From: Pelodera strongyloides | Lineage: Eukaryota; Nematoda; Chromadorea; Rhabditida; Rhabditidae | NCBI GenBank assembly: GCA_036852015.1 | Contig: JAANDG010000120.1 | Location: forward strand, 124,001 to 188,000 | Length of the DNA stretch: 64,000 nt | Direction of reading: 5' to 3' | Shown: positions 36,641 to 56,200 of the stretch, piece after piece | Numbering within the stretch: position 1 is the first letter of the stretch | Layout of the letters: each line of letters begins with the position of its first letter | Notes under the pieces: generated by a model | The model's database searches: none | The model's input: the letters and a program-made list of their open reading frames with translations, nothing else | What the model was told of the DNA's origin: nothing | Translations under genes and position numbers: made by a program

Positions 36641-39600
36641 ATGACGGAGCAGGAACATGACAAGGAGAAGGAATATGGAGTGCAAGCGCAAGGTAGTTGT
36701 TAAAAGTAGTCATATTTTGAGCCTTTTTTATAGTACCTCATGCTTAAAACTATTAACTGTCAGTGAGCCGATCTATAGTTTATTTCTGTTTAGGCGAGGA
36801 AGTGAAGAAATTTGTGGAAGAGGAGCCCAAGGATGAGACTCCGATCGACAAAGGAAACCTTGTATTCTATATCGTTCTCCTTCATGGTATTGGAGTCCTT
36901 ATGCCATGGAACATGTTCATCAACATCGCTCCGTCGGTCAGTTGTTACTTGCCAAGATGGAATTGTTAGTACCTTACATTCTTTCATTGCTGTGACGCAT
37001 CAAACCTGTCTAACCGCTTTTATTATATTTCAGTACTACGTGAACTACAAAATGGTAGAGCATGGAGTTGGCGTGAATGGAACTGATGTGCCCACCGAAT
37101 ACTCTGGCTCATTCATGCACTGGCTCGGTATCTGCTCGCAACTTCCTAATCTTCTTCTCAACCTGATCAACATCTTCATGCCAGTCAAGTAGGTCTCGCT
37201 TAGTTTAAGAAAGTCGAATGTCAGATGGAATGTCTCAGTTTCCTATTTCTCAAATACAAAACAGAAACATAACTCCTTGGCATTTTACAGTGCAGTGACT
37301 ATGTGGCTATGAAATTAACACCTTAATACTATATCATACACTTACAGGGGAGAGCTCACTCATCGTATCACTGTGTCACTTGCCATTGTGGGAGCCGTTG
37401 TCGCATTTACCAACGCATTTGTCTTTATTGACACTGATAGCTGTGAGTTGGATATATCAAATTATATGATGGACCTCTTTTCGCACTCAAGTGTTGCCAG
37501 TTGCAAATAAAATCGAGTGTGAAATGCATCACGCGCATCACTTTTGTTAACCAAGTAGCTCGATAAATACCTTCTACCTGTTCTCTGCGCCCGTTCTATT
37601 TGCTATAAAAATCCTCCCACACTTTTTGATCTCTCACGGGATAAAAAAGCGAACGTCGCACTTCACGTGCTGATGTTTATTTTATAGTCAAAGAGTCCTG
37701 ACGATCATATTAGTCACCAATCGAATAAAAACGAACAATATATTTATATTTCCTACTATTGAGATGTGCGAGAGCCGCTGAGCTCAATGTAGTGAAGAGT
37801 TAATTATGAATATAAGTGTGAAAGATATTTTAACCTCTGAAGTGTATTAAATGGGTTTAATAATGGACACCACCCAAATTTGTTTGTTTAAGAGAACATC
37901 AAATCAACATTTTTTCCCATAGTCGATTACATGTATATTCGTTCCAACCGGTAGCTGTGGTATGAATTCTAGTCTTGGAATAGTATGCGCGAACAAGTCT
38001 GACAGACGGGACGTTGCCTCCTAATCTGACACGAATAAAGTCTGTGTGTAGATGCCTGACATTCCCCTTCATGATGTTGTGTTTGTAGGGATCCCCGGTT
38101 TCTTCTTCCTGACAATGATTTCAATTGCGATTCTCAACGGTGCCAACGGAATCTACCAGAACAGCATTTATGGTAAGAAATCAATGATAAATCTACATAG
38201 TATGGTTCGTTACAGGGCGAAAAGTAATACATGAATTTGCCATAATTAGTGTCTCAGTGGATAATATTTTATTGGAATGCATAAAGTAATTAGTTACTCT
38301 TTAGGAATGGCTTCCGACTTCCCATTCAAGTACACTAACGCGGTTATTATTGGTAATAATCTTTGTGGAACGTTCGTCGCCATTGTCTCCATCCTGGCTG
38401 CGTTCGGTTAGTTTTTGTTGATCTTCTGAGCACGGTACGGCACTCACATGCCTACGGTGCTCATTTTCAGTAATTGTGCACTCAAACCCGAAAAGCAATT
38501 TTCACTCATATTGGAACTGAAACTTCGACGTTTCGCTAGACTCGTACCCGGGCCGCTAATTGTTGAAATACAGTAACCACTCGCATTTTTTTAGTCACCA
38601 GCAACCAGCGCCTGCAGGCCTTTGGATATTTCTCAGTGTCTCTCCTTACGCTTGTCGCTTGCTTCTTCTCATTCTTCGTTCTCAGGAAGCAGGTCAGTTT
38701 TATGGATGGTCTTATTTTCTGGGAATAGACTGCATGGTATTTAACAGAATAATTCTTTAGATTATAATGCTGGATTGTTATTCAAACAATAAACACTTCA
38801 GACCTTCTACAAGTATTTCACGGCGCTCGGAAACGCTAACCGTGCAAAGGAAGCGGAAACCAATGGACCTCCTTCATGGAATGACTACTGGGAGACCTTC
38901 AAGCAGGGATGGGTTCAGTTCATGAACGTCTTCCTTGTTTTCTTTGTCACTCTCACCATCTTCCCCAACATGATGGTGTTTATCCCTCCGAATCTCAAGG
39001 GAGAGAAATACAATTTCTGGCTGCCAGGTAAGCTCTTACTACTTGAAGCTGCTAACGTGCGTTATGTACAACCTGATTCGTTTCCAATATGTGTTTGTGC
39101 ATGGAATTATTTTTCCTAAAAGTCGTTGGTAATTTTTTTCTCTAAAATGATATTTTTGTAGAGAACCAATTCGTCAATATTACCTGCTTCCTTCTCTTCA
39201 ATATTTTTGCGTGGATGGGCAGTATGCTCGCCAATGTGAAGCAATTCCCATCCCCTAAGTATCTCTGGATTGTCACTTGGTCGAGAGTTCTGCTTATCCC
39301 GTTCTTCGCCTTCTGCAACTTCAGACCTGACTCAAGAACCTTCCCAGTGTGGTGAGTCGGCTTAAGTTATTATATGGACAAAATTACAAACATTATCATA
39401 CAACAACTCAAAATCTTAAGTTGGTTACACTGTTGCTCCTTATAGTTAAACATTAAAGGACCAAAGTATTCAATTTAGGTTCCCCAGTGCCAATCTCTAC
39501 ATCCTGGTTGCAATCCTGATGTCGGTGTCATCTGGCTACCTATCATCGCTTGGAATGATGTATTCGCCTCGTGTTGTTGATGCTTCTAAGGGACGAATTG

Positions 39601-39992
39601 CTGGAATGATGGCTGCATTCTTCCTTATCCTAGGTATGTTCAATATGTAGACACTAACGAATGAAATCTACTTAACGTGTGTTACTTTAGCTAGACTTAC
39701 AGGACGTGCCCAATGGCAATCGTGAAGGCATACTTTATTGGGGATAGAGTAGTAGTTCAGCTAGAACAGTTCTTGTCCTTCAGAAGTATCCTCCAAAAGA
39801 ACAACCATTTCTTTTTATTTGTATGGTTTACTGCCAATCTTTCGGCCACTAGTCCATCATGTGGGCAATAGATCGAACTTGGGCCAGCGAGGAAGGTTGA
39901 CGGTTTTTTCAAAAATAAACCAATATCCATATTCAGGTATCGTTTCCGGGCTCTTCTTCACTATCTTCGTGGCCCGCATGGTGGAGATCTAA
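36641..39992 (+). CDS. Equilibrative nucleoside transporter (SLC29/ENT family)
   Basis: Carries nucleosides across membranes down their gradient. Eleven exons: 36641-36692, 36794-36936, 37034-37188, 37348-37442, 38089-38172, 38305-38406, 38595-38692, 38802-39027, 39162-39351, 39479-39633, 39937-39992. They sum to 1,356 bases, giving 451 aa, the usual ENT length. After an acidic, charged N-terminus of about 35 residues, the first membrane segment has the family signature GIGVLMPWNMFI. Ten more hydrophobic segments follow. A loop with NGTD lies after the first segment and a charged loop (exon 8) sits between the two halves. The last segments include GRIAGMMAAFFLILG and the protein ends RMVEI. 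It resembles worm ENT-1/ENT-2; the paralogue cannot be decided. The start is the first ATG after the acceptor at 36632. Confidence 0.95.
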
Positions 39993-40482
39993 GACAAATG
40001 CTGAATATTCTTAAAACAAATTTCAAGCATATTTTCAACTCATTTTTAGCATAGAAATTCTTGCTAATCAACTCGACGCAGTTGAAATTTTTATTTTTGT
40101 CATTGTTTTTGATAGTTTTTACTTTAAATCCTTTAAAATCTAACATCCATTGTTCTCTCAATCACTGCTTTAATATAATTATGAAACACTTTAAGCTTAA
40201 CATCTCGCATAAGCTTGACAAACACTATGCTGTTCCACTAACCTGATATTGTTGCCAAATCAGATTGTCTCACAGATTGAATAGTTCACTACGCAGCATT
40301 ACAAGGATTGTTTCATTTGTTTTACTGTACTAAACCCGTTTTCATGCCTACTTACTGTTTCCAGATGCCTTACTACTTTACGATTGGTTCTAAATTGCTC
40401 ACTTCGATTAACTTGTTTCTTCGAGCCATCATTGTTTCTTCTAACGCCACTTCTTCAATTACTATGCTAATACGTTTCACTG

Positions 40483-40488
40483 AATAAA
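40483..40488 (+). promoter_or_regulatory. Likely polyadenylation signal of the ENT gene
   Basis: AATAAA about 490 bases after the transporter stop and about 470 bases before the tubulin 5' end; it is the first match after the stop. If used, the two genes are transcribed or processed separately. Confidence 0.4.
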
Positions 40489-40950
40489 GATGTCATAATT
40501 ACTACTGTGCCTCAAATCTCAAACGATCTGAAATACTAAACGAGCTGTGATAAAGACAAAAATCCTAAATACCACGCGGCTCAACAATTCTTTCACAATG
40601 TTTTCCCAGGCTGTTCAACAATTCAAGTATAGCGAAGCGGGTGCATGTGTTCCGCGAAGCCTTAATACACCTGCAATGTGGCCTTCCCGAGATGGTTGCT
40701 AGGTGCTTGCGAGACCCTGGGAACAATCAATCGGTCCACACCTGCCCCGCCAAAGCCACACACTTACATGTAATTATTTGTATGCATACAACACTGCATG
40801 CGTTGACTGTTCCTCAAATATCTTACCAAAAACTTGTTCCCTTTTTGTTCGCTTCCGTCACTAATTGTTCATTTTAAAAGAAATTAGATCCTATTAAATT
40901 TTTCTATCGATCCGCCAGGGCTCTAGATATGCGCAATTGTAACCGAAAAA

Positions 40951-40955
40951 TTCAG
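40951..40955 (+). other. Probable trans-splice acceptor of the beta-tubulin gene
   Basis: TTCAG preceded by an A-rich tract and followed nine bases later by the start codon. It is consistent with spliced-leader addition. Confidence 0.45.
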
Positions 40956-40964
40956 GTAAAGAGG

Positions 40965-45557
<4,593 letters not shown>

Positions 45558-48500
45558 TGAACAATTACTCACTTTTCAATGATTTTCTTTTGTCTTTGAT
45601 TGAAGTACCACTATTTTTTCTATTAACACTGCAGCATTATATTCAAATTTTGCTCTTCATCTCTATTCGATTTTTCTAGTCTTTTTTGATGATTACTATA
45701 CCTAACAACATTCTAACTTAAATAGCTTGGAAACATATGGGAAGATATTGGAAAATATTGTTCTAGAAATCTTCCAAATTGTGTTGTTTTTCTAATTTGA
45801 ACAACGTATAACCCAGTAGAAAGAGGTACCGGAGCCGAAAACAGGATTGGTCTCCGCGTGAATATGCTAATGCGTTGAAAAACATGTGGTACAACCGCTG
45901 GGGGTTGTTAGACGAAATCCTTAAACAAAACCAGAACATGTCAGTGGCACAGAGTGACTAGCCACGCTTTTCATCCAGTTCAATTCACGTCAAGTGCATA
46001 TATTAACTCCAGTTTCGTTAATGTCACATGCAAATAATTGACAATTACCTAATAATACTTTGTTCATTTCAGCCTCATTAAAAATTGAAACTCGCTGATT
46101 GCGGTAGCGTTTTTTTTCTATCCTCGAAAAATTCTTCATCCATTGCAGTAATTTCCCCATCAATTGGTTTCAATATTTAGTCTTTCTTTTTTCATTATTT
46201 TGCAAAGGCCCCTTTTTTATTGTCAGAAGTTTCTTCACGACGATCTATTTACAAGGAAAAAAAGCTTGCCCGCTAATTTCTTCTTTAGTTTGATTAACAG
46301 CTCCTATACTTCGCATTCTGTTGGCGTTTGTCATCAAACTCGATACATCAGCAAATATAAAGTATATCAAGGCACATGTATTGATTTCTTCAGAAATTTA
46401 CCCTGATTTCGAAATGCCCGTAAAACAAACTTTCTAATGCGATGCTAACCATTCTTGGCCTTTGCGAGAGCTAAGCCCCAAGCGCCCACTGTGTATATCC
46501 ACCTTGCCTGCCATAAAATAATGTCAAAGTGTGACATTTTAAGTCTTCTTTAAAGTTAGTTGTTGTTTAGTGGCATATTCCGATAAGAGGATTCTCTTTT
46601 ATATTGGTGATTATATTGTTCATTTACATCCTATTCCTAATTACACGAGGATTTACAACTCATGTTTCACTCACAGAATTACCAAATTGGCTAACAATAA
46701 GCAATCCGGCACATACCGCATTTATTACTTATTAGAGACGACTTCATGGAACATATTGACGATCCTCTCAATTGTTTGTTTTTTGTATTTAAAATTGAAA
46801 AGTGAACATATTGTTTGAAATATAGTTGAAACATTTCGTGGAGCTTGAACCATGTCAGAATATGCAATGACCGCTACGCATAAACCAGAGTGCTTAATGT
46901 GGTTTGTGCTGAATGTTTCAGGTAGATAACTGAAAATTAATCGCCGCGCAGTATCAGTGGACTCAAAAACGCCGCGCTTGTGGACTCAAAAACCTCTAGT
47001 CAACCTAGAAAACCATTCATGCTACTTTTGTTTGTCTTACACTTCAGTTTATACGGTACCATTGCGAACACAGTTGTCTTTTTGTGTTTTGGTAAATCCA
47101 TTGAGTAAATGTTAATAAATAAACGTTTTTCACTTTCGGTGCTCAGAACCAGTCTTTGATCTCACTTCTTTATCTCATTGGATATTACCGAATCTCCACA
47201 GCATAGTTGTTAGTTGTTCTGATACTGTGTTGTTGCACGTGTCATTGGGGCTTGAATTATTCATTTAATAAACCACAATTGATGTCCTTCTTAATACGCC
47301 AAGTTTGATTCTTTATTCGGTTCGTGTTTACAGAAAGTCACACTTTGCTGCCTTCTTCATCACGGTAACATAATATCCTAATGAAATTGGATACATTACC
47401 CAATACATGAAAATTTTAGCACCTACGTCAATGTTGGGTCCATAAGTTTTCCTTTTTTTCATTCAACTTGCTTACGTTCTTTTTTTTTTAAGGTTTGCGA
47501 TTGTATATTTATTTTTAATCCAATGCATGCCAAATTTGCAAATTTTACGAGTAGCGCTTTTTAAGCCAAGTTGTCTTGATAGAATGGGAGGCTACTCTCC
47601 AAGTAAGGTGAAAGTTCAAAGCGACGGTCGTTTTACAAATCAGGTCAAGAATTGGATTCCGCTATGCGCCTTTTGTGGTTAGCCTCTGGAGGCATCATGA
47701 GAACGTTTCAACAATGATAATCGTTCTATAAAAATACACCAATGCCGAGTCACACGCAATTTGGTTGCGCGAAGGAACGGCGCTACGCTCCACCAAATTG
47801 AAATTGGAGTTTTAGTATACGATTCAAACGGTTGTCGTTTATTAAAGCGGAATACTGGCCAGTTTTTGAACCGCATCGTGGACAACTGAGATCTTATGTA
47901 TTAAGGCTAATTTTCTCGAATTTAGCTCGATGTTTTTTCCTAATTTATGCTCATTTGCAAAAGCGGCATAAGAATGCAGGTGTACCCGATGCGTTTCAAA
48001 AACCGTCCATATTTCGCTTTAAGAGCTTATTTATTTGGGAAAGTCAAATCTTCTCCGCTAACTTGGAATATTTCAGAAAAGGAGCATGTATCTACAGGTG
48101 AGAGCGCTTGAAGTTTTTGCTACTTATCGCAAAGACTTCTTTGTTAGCTGTAAATGGCATACATTGGCAGCGTTTTCGGCACTTTTTTTTTGCGAACATA
48201 AAGAACGGCGAATTCAAATTTACCCAATTTGCATGCATGCTTCTTGTATGAAATGTTTTTTCAATGCGAACATTTCTTGTACAGACCGTAAGGTGCGCAT
48301 ACACCAATGAACACACATAGGTGTCCACTGTGAAACCGATTTCCCAATTGGTGCTTGCTACATTACTAATTCGTGATATAGTTGTTAGACTACCTCTACT
48401 AACTACAATTGTTCAACTATATTTGAACATCTTAAAAAGTTTTGTGTATATATGAAACGAATTTATTTATTTTGAAGTTTAGGTTGCATGATAAACATCG

Positions 48501-51500
48501 GTGAAGTTCTACGATATTTATGTCGTTCCGCGTATTCATTGCTTCTAGTTGAACAGTTCATATAATCGGCAGGACTTGGGAAATTTTCTCAATTGAAACT
48601 TCGCCGTCCCTCAGCTCTATTGTACACAAATACACTGCCACCACTTGAAAAACGCCAAGTCTATGCCGTCTTTTTGAGCTTCGTTTTCGGAGTTTTCCAC
48701 AGCTGTTTTCCAGTTACTTTTTAACCTTTTCATGTAGTTTGCACCTATCGTTCGATATTTAAAGAACTTTGGTGCATAGTTTTTTTTTTTTGCTTTTCCA
48801 CGGAGTCACTGAATTGATGTATATTGTATAGTTATGGTAAAGTAAGGTGAACATTTGACAGCAAGACTGACTGCCAGTATAACAATTAATAATAATTTGT
48901 TACATACAATTCATGCTGAAACATATATTAACGTATAGTTTGTCGAGCGAAAAAAATTGCACATAGAGAGCTCTAGCAGCTAATTCGAAAACTACAATTT
49001 ACTGGCTCGCGCTTTTCTTTTTCTCGCAGAAGCTTCCCTGAGCTGAAGAAAGAAACCATTTCCATGTTCTTTGCAGGAGAAAGTATTTAAATTGCAGGAT
49101 TATTCGCAAAGTCAGGATGTCCATTTCACTTTTGACCAGCAGATCCGGCCTAAATCTCAAGTCTAGACGAGGTTAATCGCAACACAAACCACATAATCCG
49201 ATGTCATATCCTGAACAGGGGGAATTGGGAAGGACGCACCATTGCACCTTTAAATGGAACCTTCCTTCTTACTTCGTCAACTCCATACCATTGAACCACT
49301 TGGTTCGATTACAGCACAGAACTTTCATCAACACGTCGATTATACCGACATTTTGACCCGCTATAGGTCATGCCGGCTCTGAAAGATAGTTTGTTTCCTT
49401 TCGTTACCAGATTAACAAGCGAATAGAGTTTGCCTTCGCGATCCGCACAATTTTAGAGGGAAAACGATTATGTTTACTCTCTTACGAGGTCAAATTGTCT
49501 TGCCCTCTCGCCCCTTTTCTATCGCATCTCGCTCTCCGTTTCCTATTTTTTTTTTTACCTTGTACTACGTGATTTGAATATAAAAATTAGTTATTGAACT
49601 AAAATTAAACTAGAATATAATAATTAAGGAAGAGCGGCAGCTAGTTCGAGAACGACAATCCACTGGTTTGCATTTTAGTTTTCCATTTGATATTCGAGGC
49701 ACTGTAGAGCCAACAAGTTCCCTGTTTAAATACCAGAAATGATAGCACTTAAGATTATTCATAAATCTTGTTATTTCTAATATTGATGCTAAAGAATCGT
49801 CCATATTGATGTTGATACTACAAATATCGTAGTTGCATACCTATTTTATAACTTACTAATTTATGATGTCAATATCCCAACTATTTTATCTAGATTGCTA
49901 TCAATTCATTTGGGTGACCGGTCTCGAGCATGCCGTTGTGTATATTTTCGGCACCGTCATCAGTCCCCCCCCCCTATCATAGCTCTCATGGCATGCCGGA
50001 TTAGCAAACTGTGGGCACACACAACTTCCGCCCCAGTATTAAGATGGTCACTCCAACAAAGCCTATAGTTTCAATGTCTTTTTTTAACATACTCGTTTGA
50101 CCAAAATATCCCTCACTTTAGTTGTAAATCGTACCTTTTCTTTAAAGAGCTTAAACAAAAATAAACGTAAAGCAAATAGACCAAACTACGGACGTTCATT
50201 TATATACCGATGATTCAGTAACGCACAATTTGACCAAAGGTTGTGTTTATTTCAATTTCTGTTTCTGTTTCTGAAAGAGAAACTGTATATTGAATTTCTT
50301 TACATAGGTCACACACTTGATTTTGCACGATGCATGTCGAATTGACTTTCTAAACAAATATTTCGAATCTATAGTTGTCAATATGGAATCTCCCCAGAAA
50401 TTTTCCGTTTTTCTTGTAAAGATGATCATTATTTGGTCCTGTGCTACTTGCTAGCCCCGCAAAAGGTTGCATGTGAAGTAACAAGTCGGTAACTTCTGTA
50501 ATACGTGAAATATTTCTTTTCGTTTACATCAAAATAAAACAATTGTGATCAAAGTAAAACAATTGTGATACGTAAAACAGCAAGAAACCAAGTGTTAAAG
50601 AAAATCCCTATATTGGACTAACGCATGACAGGTATTACAAGAGGTGGAGTATGAGTTATGCTATGTGGCTTGTTTTCGATGTGAAAAAAGTTAGCAATTC
50701 AAATTGCATATGCTCCCATTAACCCATTTTCAATTAAAATTGACTTAACGTATTATCTTCAACTTTCCGTGCTATAATAAAAAGATCAACAGCGTGCCAG
50801 CCATCTATGTTTATTTATCTATGCTTTCCACCATCTTTTGCTTTTAATGCTCGAAGAGACTGGTTTTAATCTCGTATGTTTCACGGATTTAAATATGCAA
50901 ACGCGAGAAATCTCTCACCGGGATATCAACCGCCCCATCGTTTTTCAATTAGCCGCTTAACTGGATTAACATTCATTGTGCCATGTTGTGGAATTCAAAC
51001 GATACGGCACAAAGCTTGCTTCAACACGTTTCATTTACTTCACACTCTGTTTCCTTGATAATCAAAGTGTATGTGATTTTCAACGATTGACTAGAACCCC
51101 CCGCAGAAACTTCGTTGTTTACTATTTATGCGGAGCTAAGATAGGAAAATATTTTGGTTAAGGAAAAGCGAGCTGTTAAATCTAAATGGGAATAGTGTCC
51201 GATTTCGTAAACCGTATCCAGTGTACTGTAGCCTAATGCGATCAGCTTTCCAACCTTGACCTCAACCACCCCAAGTAACGGCCATCAAACCATTAAGTGC
51301 GAATTTCACTATATTGCGCCCGCTTTCCTCGACTTCTATTCGACACTTAATAACCTTCTTAGTCTGAATCTGATTTCGTATGCCATGGTCCAAGAAGTGA
51401 GCACATTTTCATTGAAATTGTGCTTAAGTAAAATCAGCTGAAGTCTTTCAAATCCTACACTTAGGACATCCGGCACACCTTATAGTTAACATTGTTGTCC

Positions 51501-53222
51501 TTCACCCCGCCCTTGATTAAAAAAAAGAGTAATTCGGTAGAAATTCTTTTGTAGCGGAAGATTTGTTTGAGCAGTTCTTAATTCGAACAAATTTGGAAGG
51601 TTCGTAATTTGCGCAGATTAAACCTGACAGTTAACCATTGTTTTTGTCAAGCAGTCATTTTCGAAATTTTCCTTTAAGCTGCAATAAGTTTGCAAGACAC
51701 ATGTCATGTTCTGCCTTCATATAGCAATGTTTAGTCTCGGCGATGTTTTATCTTATATATTTAATATATGTTCAAAATGTGACATGTTGCCTTTATTGCC
51801 AAACTGGAGAGTTTTCCACAGAAACAAAAAGTTCCTCGTCATTCTGCACAAATGGTCAGAACCATAATCAGCAGAGAACGGAACTTTAGTGCATTAAATG
51901 TACTGTCCGATCATAATCACTTGTTTTTTTTCGCGAAAAAATTGATGGACACGATGTATCATATTTAAGCTAATATAATACAGCGGCTTGACTTTTACCT
52001 GTTACTCTTTGTCATCATTGGTTTGCGTAGGTGCTTTCGAGTGAAAAAGATGTGTCAGAGTTGGAAAGTTTACTTAGGAGTGCTTTCGGCATTACGCCTT
52101 TCCACTACATGGATATGCGGGATCATTTTACAATTAGTGTTTCTGTAAATCCAAACGTTTTGTGGTAGCGTTGAGTATAGTGCTATCGTTATCAGTATAC
52201 ATATGCAAGTATCGCTGCATCCAGTCTATTCTCTTCATTAAAGGGGGAAAACACCCGCACAGTGATGGCTAATACAGAATTTACGGTAAATTTTCGGTTG
52301 AGCGCTTAGTGGGCCTGCGTTTTTGAATTTGTCTTTTGGTGCTCGCATACGAAAGAAAATATATAAATGCGTGGGATAGCGTGGGTGTTTATGTGGCGCC
52401 TGCTGTGTTTCATCGCATTAATTTGCATAGAGAAGAAATAATCTTCCAATGCAGTACACATTTCATTTCCGTGGCGAACGTTTATTTTAAAGGTTATCTC
52501 TTCAGCTTGGGACTACATATAAGTTGCATGGACCGTGCATATATATTTTTTTGGATGTTTCAATACATAGTGCACGTGTACGCTATATTTATTCTGAGCT
52601 GTCAAGTTCCTTAAAACGCAGCAACTACTTTTAATATCAATTCGTTAACCCGCCTTCAGAAAGACGTTGTTTTGTTTGAGGGGATGGAAGGATAGTCACT
52701 AAGTGGGACAAGCATTGTTCTCTTCCTTCCATTCACACTGTTTGCAGTTGAACTTTACGGGCAGAAGATTGGCCCCCGAAGGCCTACATTTGCGAGCGCA
52801 ACAACATCACCTCGTTTCTTTAGCATATTGCAGCCTATTAACAACCTCATTTCGGTTGCGCAAATCACACTTAAACAGCATCTGCAACATTTCCCCGGAA
52901 ACATTCTAGTACATCATCTGTGAAATTACTTGCTTCCACTTTGCTTAAAGGAATGAGTGCACATTGATTCATATGTTGTAGAGCATTATCTTACCATTAC
53001 CGCATGCCGTGCTTTCCATACGTGCCCACCCTGATGCTGCCAAGAATTAGGGATGCGAATGGATGACTTTACCGCCACTTGCATTTTACAATAAGATGTA
53101 TCGCAATTACGTTCCATTAATTTTTCGCCAATTGTTTTCTGAAATACTACTCTTTCGTTGCAGTTTCGGATAGCTGCTAATTTCGTTCGAATCAAATGAA
53201 CTAAATGTTCTATCGTTTGCAG
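45558..53222. other. 7.6-kb gene-poor region
   Basis: It contains the tubulin 3' UTR and AT-rich sequence. Several frames of 60-90 codons occur on both strands, but none shows convincing domains, codon bias or paired splice sites. The longest, 47832-48101 (+), ends close to an AG and a GTGAG donor but resembles nothing I know. A gene with many short exons could be missed here. Confidence 0.4.
53212..53222 (+). other. Probable trans-splice acceptor of the kinase gene
   Basis: CTATCGTTTGCAG ends directly at the start codon. A strong acceptor abutting ATG is typical of a spliced-leader site. Confidence 0.5.
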
Positions 53223-56200
53223 ATGCGAAAGCTCTGGGTAATTACACTATGTGTAAGTTCTCTATATTCGTATCCGACAACACAACAACCGACTGAGTCC
53301 ACGCTGTTTCCTGAATACTTGCAGGTATAGCTCATTTGCCTTACTTGTTTTCATTTTTGGTGGTTACTGTAAAGCACAAACCACTTAATTTCTTGGTATT
53401 TTCTTTGTTTCTTTATCAACGTCGTTTTCTTTATTCACTTCTGTGGGATCTACATATCTATACACTGCTGGTCAAATTCTTTCCGATTATTTCTATCACA
53501 GGAAAGTGCAAACCCCGATTTCGCCCCGATTCTTTCGAAAAACCCCGATTTTGCCCCGATTCTTGCAACAATCCCCGATTTCGCCCCTATCAAGTCCCTC
53601 GACTAATGGGGGGCGTGATCGGGGCGAAATCGGGGTTCTTAATTAACCGTTTACTCCCCCGAAAAATCAACGTGTTTCACTGAACTGTTTTAAGTGATTT
53701 TTGGTTAGTTTCATCATGCTACCCCTAGAAAGGGTAAATACGGATGCAGGATCGATTATTTTCGAAAAACCCCGATTTTGCCCCGATCAGTTTTCAAAAA
53801 AAAACCCGGTTTTTCGCCCCGATCAAGGCCCGATTTTTTGCGGGACTTGATCGGGGGCAGTCGGGGTTTTTGGTTTCCCATGATCGTCTACTTTATTTTT
53901 CCATCGTCTCCCGCGGCGATGCGCTCTTTTCAGGAACCTAATAAGTATTCAAGTATTCATTATTATTCTTTAGAAGCCTCATCTGCCCTTCCGTTTTCAA
54001 TAATTCAACAATTCAAATAATGACGAAAAACTACAAGAGTTCGATTCCAATAATTAACTTGAACTAATTATGAACTAATGCTATTCAACTTGTTCAGCAA
54101 CTGTTCAGCGATCTCTCGGGCGGGAAAATATCTGATGATAAGGGGCTTACTGACACCGATATTGAAACGCTATCGAAGGTGAACAATTCATCTGTGGAAA
54201 AATAAGAGAATCAAATCCTGTTCTTAATACAAGAGCTTGCCACTAGTTAATTGAGACCCGTTGCCCATAGTTATGCACCACATGTCAGTCCTCTGTCTAA
54301 CCAAAATGATGATTTAGGTCGGAAACTTTACAACTCAGTTCCTGAATAGGACTCTGGGAGAGCTGACAAGTTTGGGCAACACAACGAACAACAACATTAA
54401 TAGACCGATGAGTAGACCGCCCCCTTACCAACCTCCATACGATCCGCATGGACCACCTCAGTAAGTATTCTTTTCCTATTTGTCCTTTTGCGCTACCAGT
54501 TAGTACAATATGCGTGGTAAATATTTTGCATGTTGAAACTCTTAATCAACAGGACGCTGCGTCGGTCTCGGTGTGCACTAACATACAAGAATATTTGACA
54601 CGCGACTGGCTGAAAATATCGATCGACATAGACTTAGTATAATAAAACTATTCACATGCTCTTTAAGAAATAAGTTGCATGTCGTTGAAGCAAGTAGTCA
54701 GGTGTTCTCTCCATGTCTACGTATCGTAAACGAATGCTTTCTTAACTTTGCAGAACTCCACCAAATTACAAGCGAGAAAGTGATCATGACATGGGCTGGG
54801 ATGACCCAGCGTACTGGAACAAAGATAAACCAAAATATGATGATGGGAAAAATGCAGCGTGTAAGATCGTTTGTATAGTATTTTGTTCCCCATTGTCAGA
54901 AATAAGAAATTCGTAGACGGAATGAATGGTACAAACATGCATGCCTTGAGCATCTGAGATAAGTATACAGTTTTTGCGTGGCAAGATTATTACTCATGTT
55001 GGCTGCACATATTTGGTATTTCAGTGGTTATTGGGCTCGCGGTCGGAATACCTGTGCTGATCATTTCTCTTGTTTTACTCGCCCTGTTGCTGTTTTGCTG
55101 CTTCCGAAGAAATGCCCGACGTCCATTTCCATTGCCCGTGCCCAAGACCTCTAATGCGTATGCCAAATACGAGCACAGTCCCGTACTCTCCAGGTGAGCG
55201 TTATTATATTGTTTAGAGTACACTGCTAAAATATAACAAATAAAGTTGTTTTAAATTCTAGTACTATTTTAGTGCTGATCCATGGGAACTTAGTCGAGTG
55301 AACCTGACCGTGGACTACGAAAACAAGTTGGGAAGCGGAGCGTTCTGCAATGTTTTTAAGGGTTTGTCATTTGCGTTTTCACCTTTTTACAGTTTGATTC
55401 TTCTGACATAAAAGAAATTAAGCAAAGCTTTGTTTTGCTTTGTTTCGCTAGACTCAATCACTGGTAGTGGGAATGGACTGATTGAGCAATGGTTCTCACT
55501 TCAGGCAAGATAATCGGAGAGGCACCCGTGTGTCAAATGTTGCCATCGTTGCGATCGAGCAAGTTTAGAGATTGTGAGGTGGCCATAAAAATGCTTCCTT
55601 CTTTTGCTGATGATATTGCAAGAAGCGACTTCATGCAGGTGAGATAAGTGCAGACTTCTAACTCTAGATTGCTCTTCTTTATGTTTTCTCATCAGCACCA
55701 TGCGAGTGACAATCATCTCCTTTGTGTCAACGAAATACATTGAAGCAACTACATATTATGACTCCACGTGTTTGCTTGCAGGAGATAAACTTCATGAAAT
55801 CCCTACAGTACCACCCGAACCTGGTCTCCATGTTAGGATGGGTGGCTGATAGAAAATCTCCACTGCTCCTCGTTGAGTGTTGCGCTCACGGAGATCTACT
55901 TCACTACATTAGAGACAGACGGGAAGAGATACAAAAGGTAATTTACAACGCGCACTTCTGATTTGCAGAAAAATACATTTCTACATGTGTGTATGCCACG
56001 TGGCCTCGAAAAGAATGCCTGCAGGTTACGTTTCAAACCACATGACATACTGCTTTAAGAAATATCTTTCCGTTTTCATAAAACAGGAAATGGACATGCA
56101 ATCGGGCTCCTGCGCTATCCGCCCATGGCAGGCATATATGGAGACAATACAATGTGGAAATAGTATTATCTGGCCAACCGCACACAAGATCATTTTCCCA

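Noticed and set aside
47832..48101. 89-codon frame in the gene-poor region
   Set aside because: No family resemblance, and composition is like the surrounding DNA.
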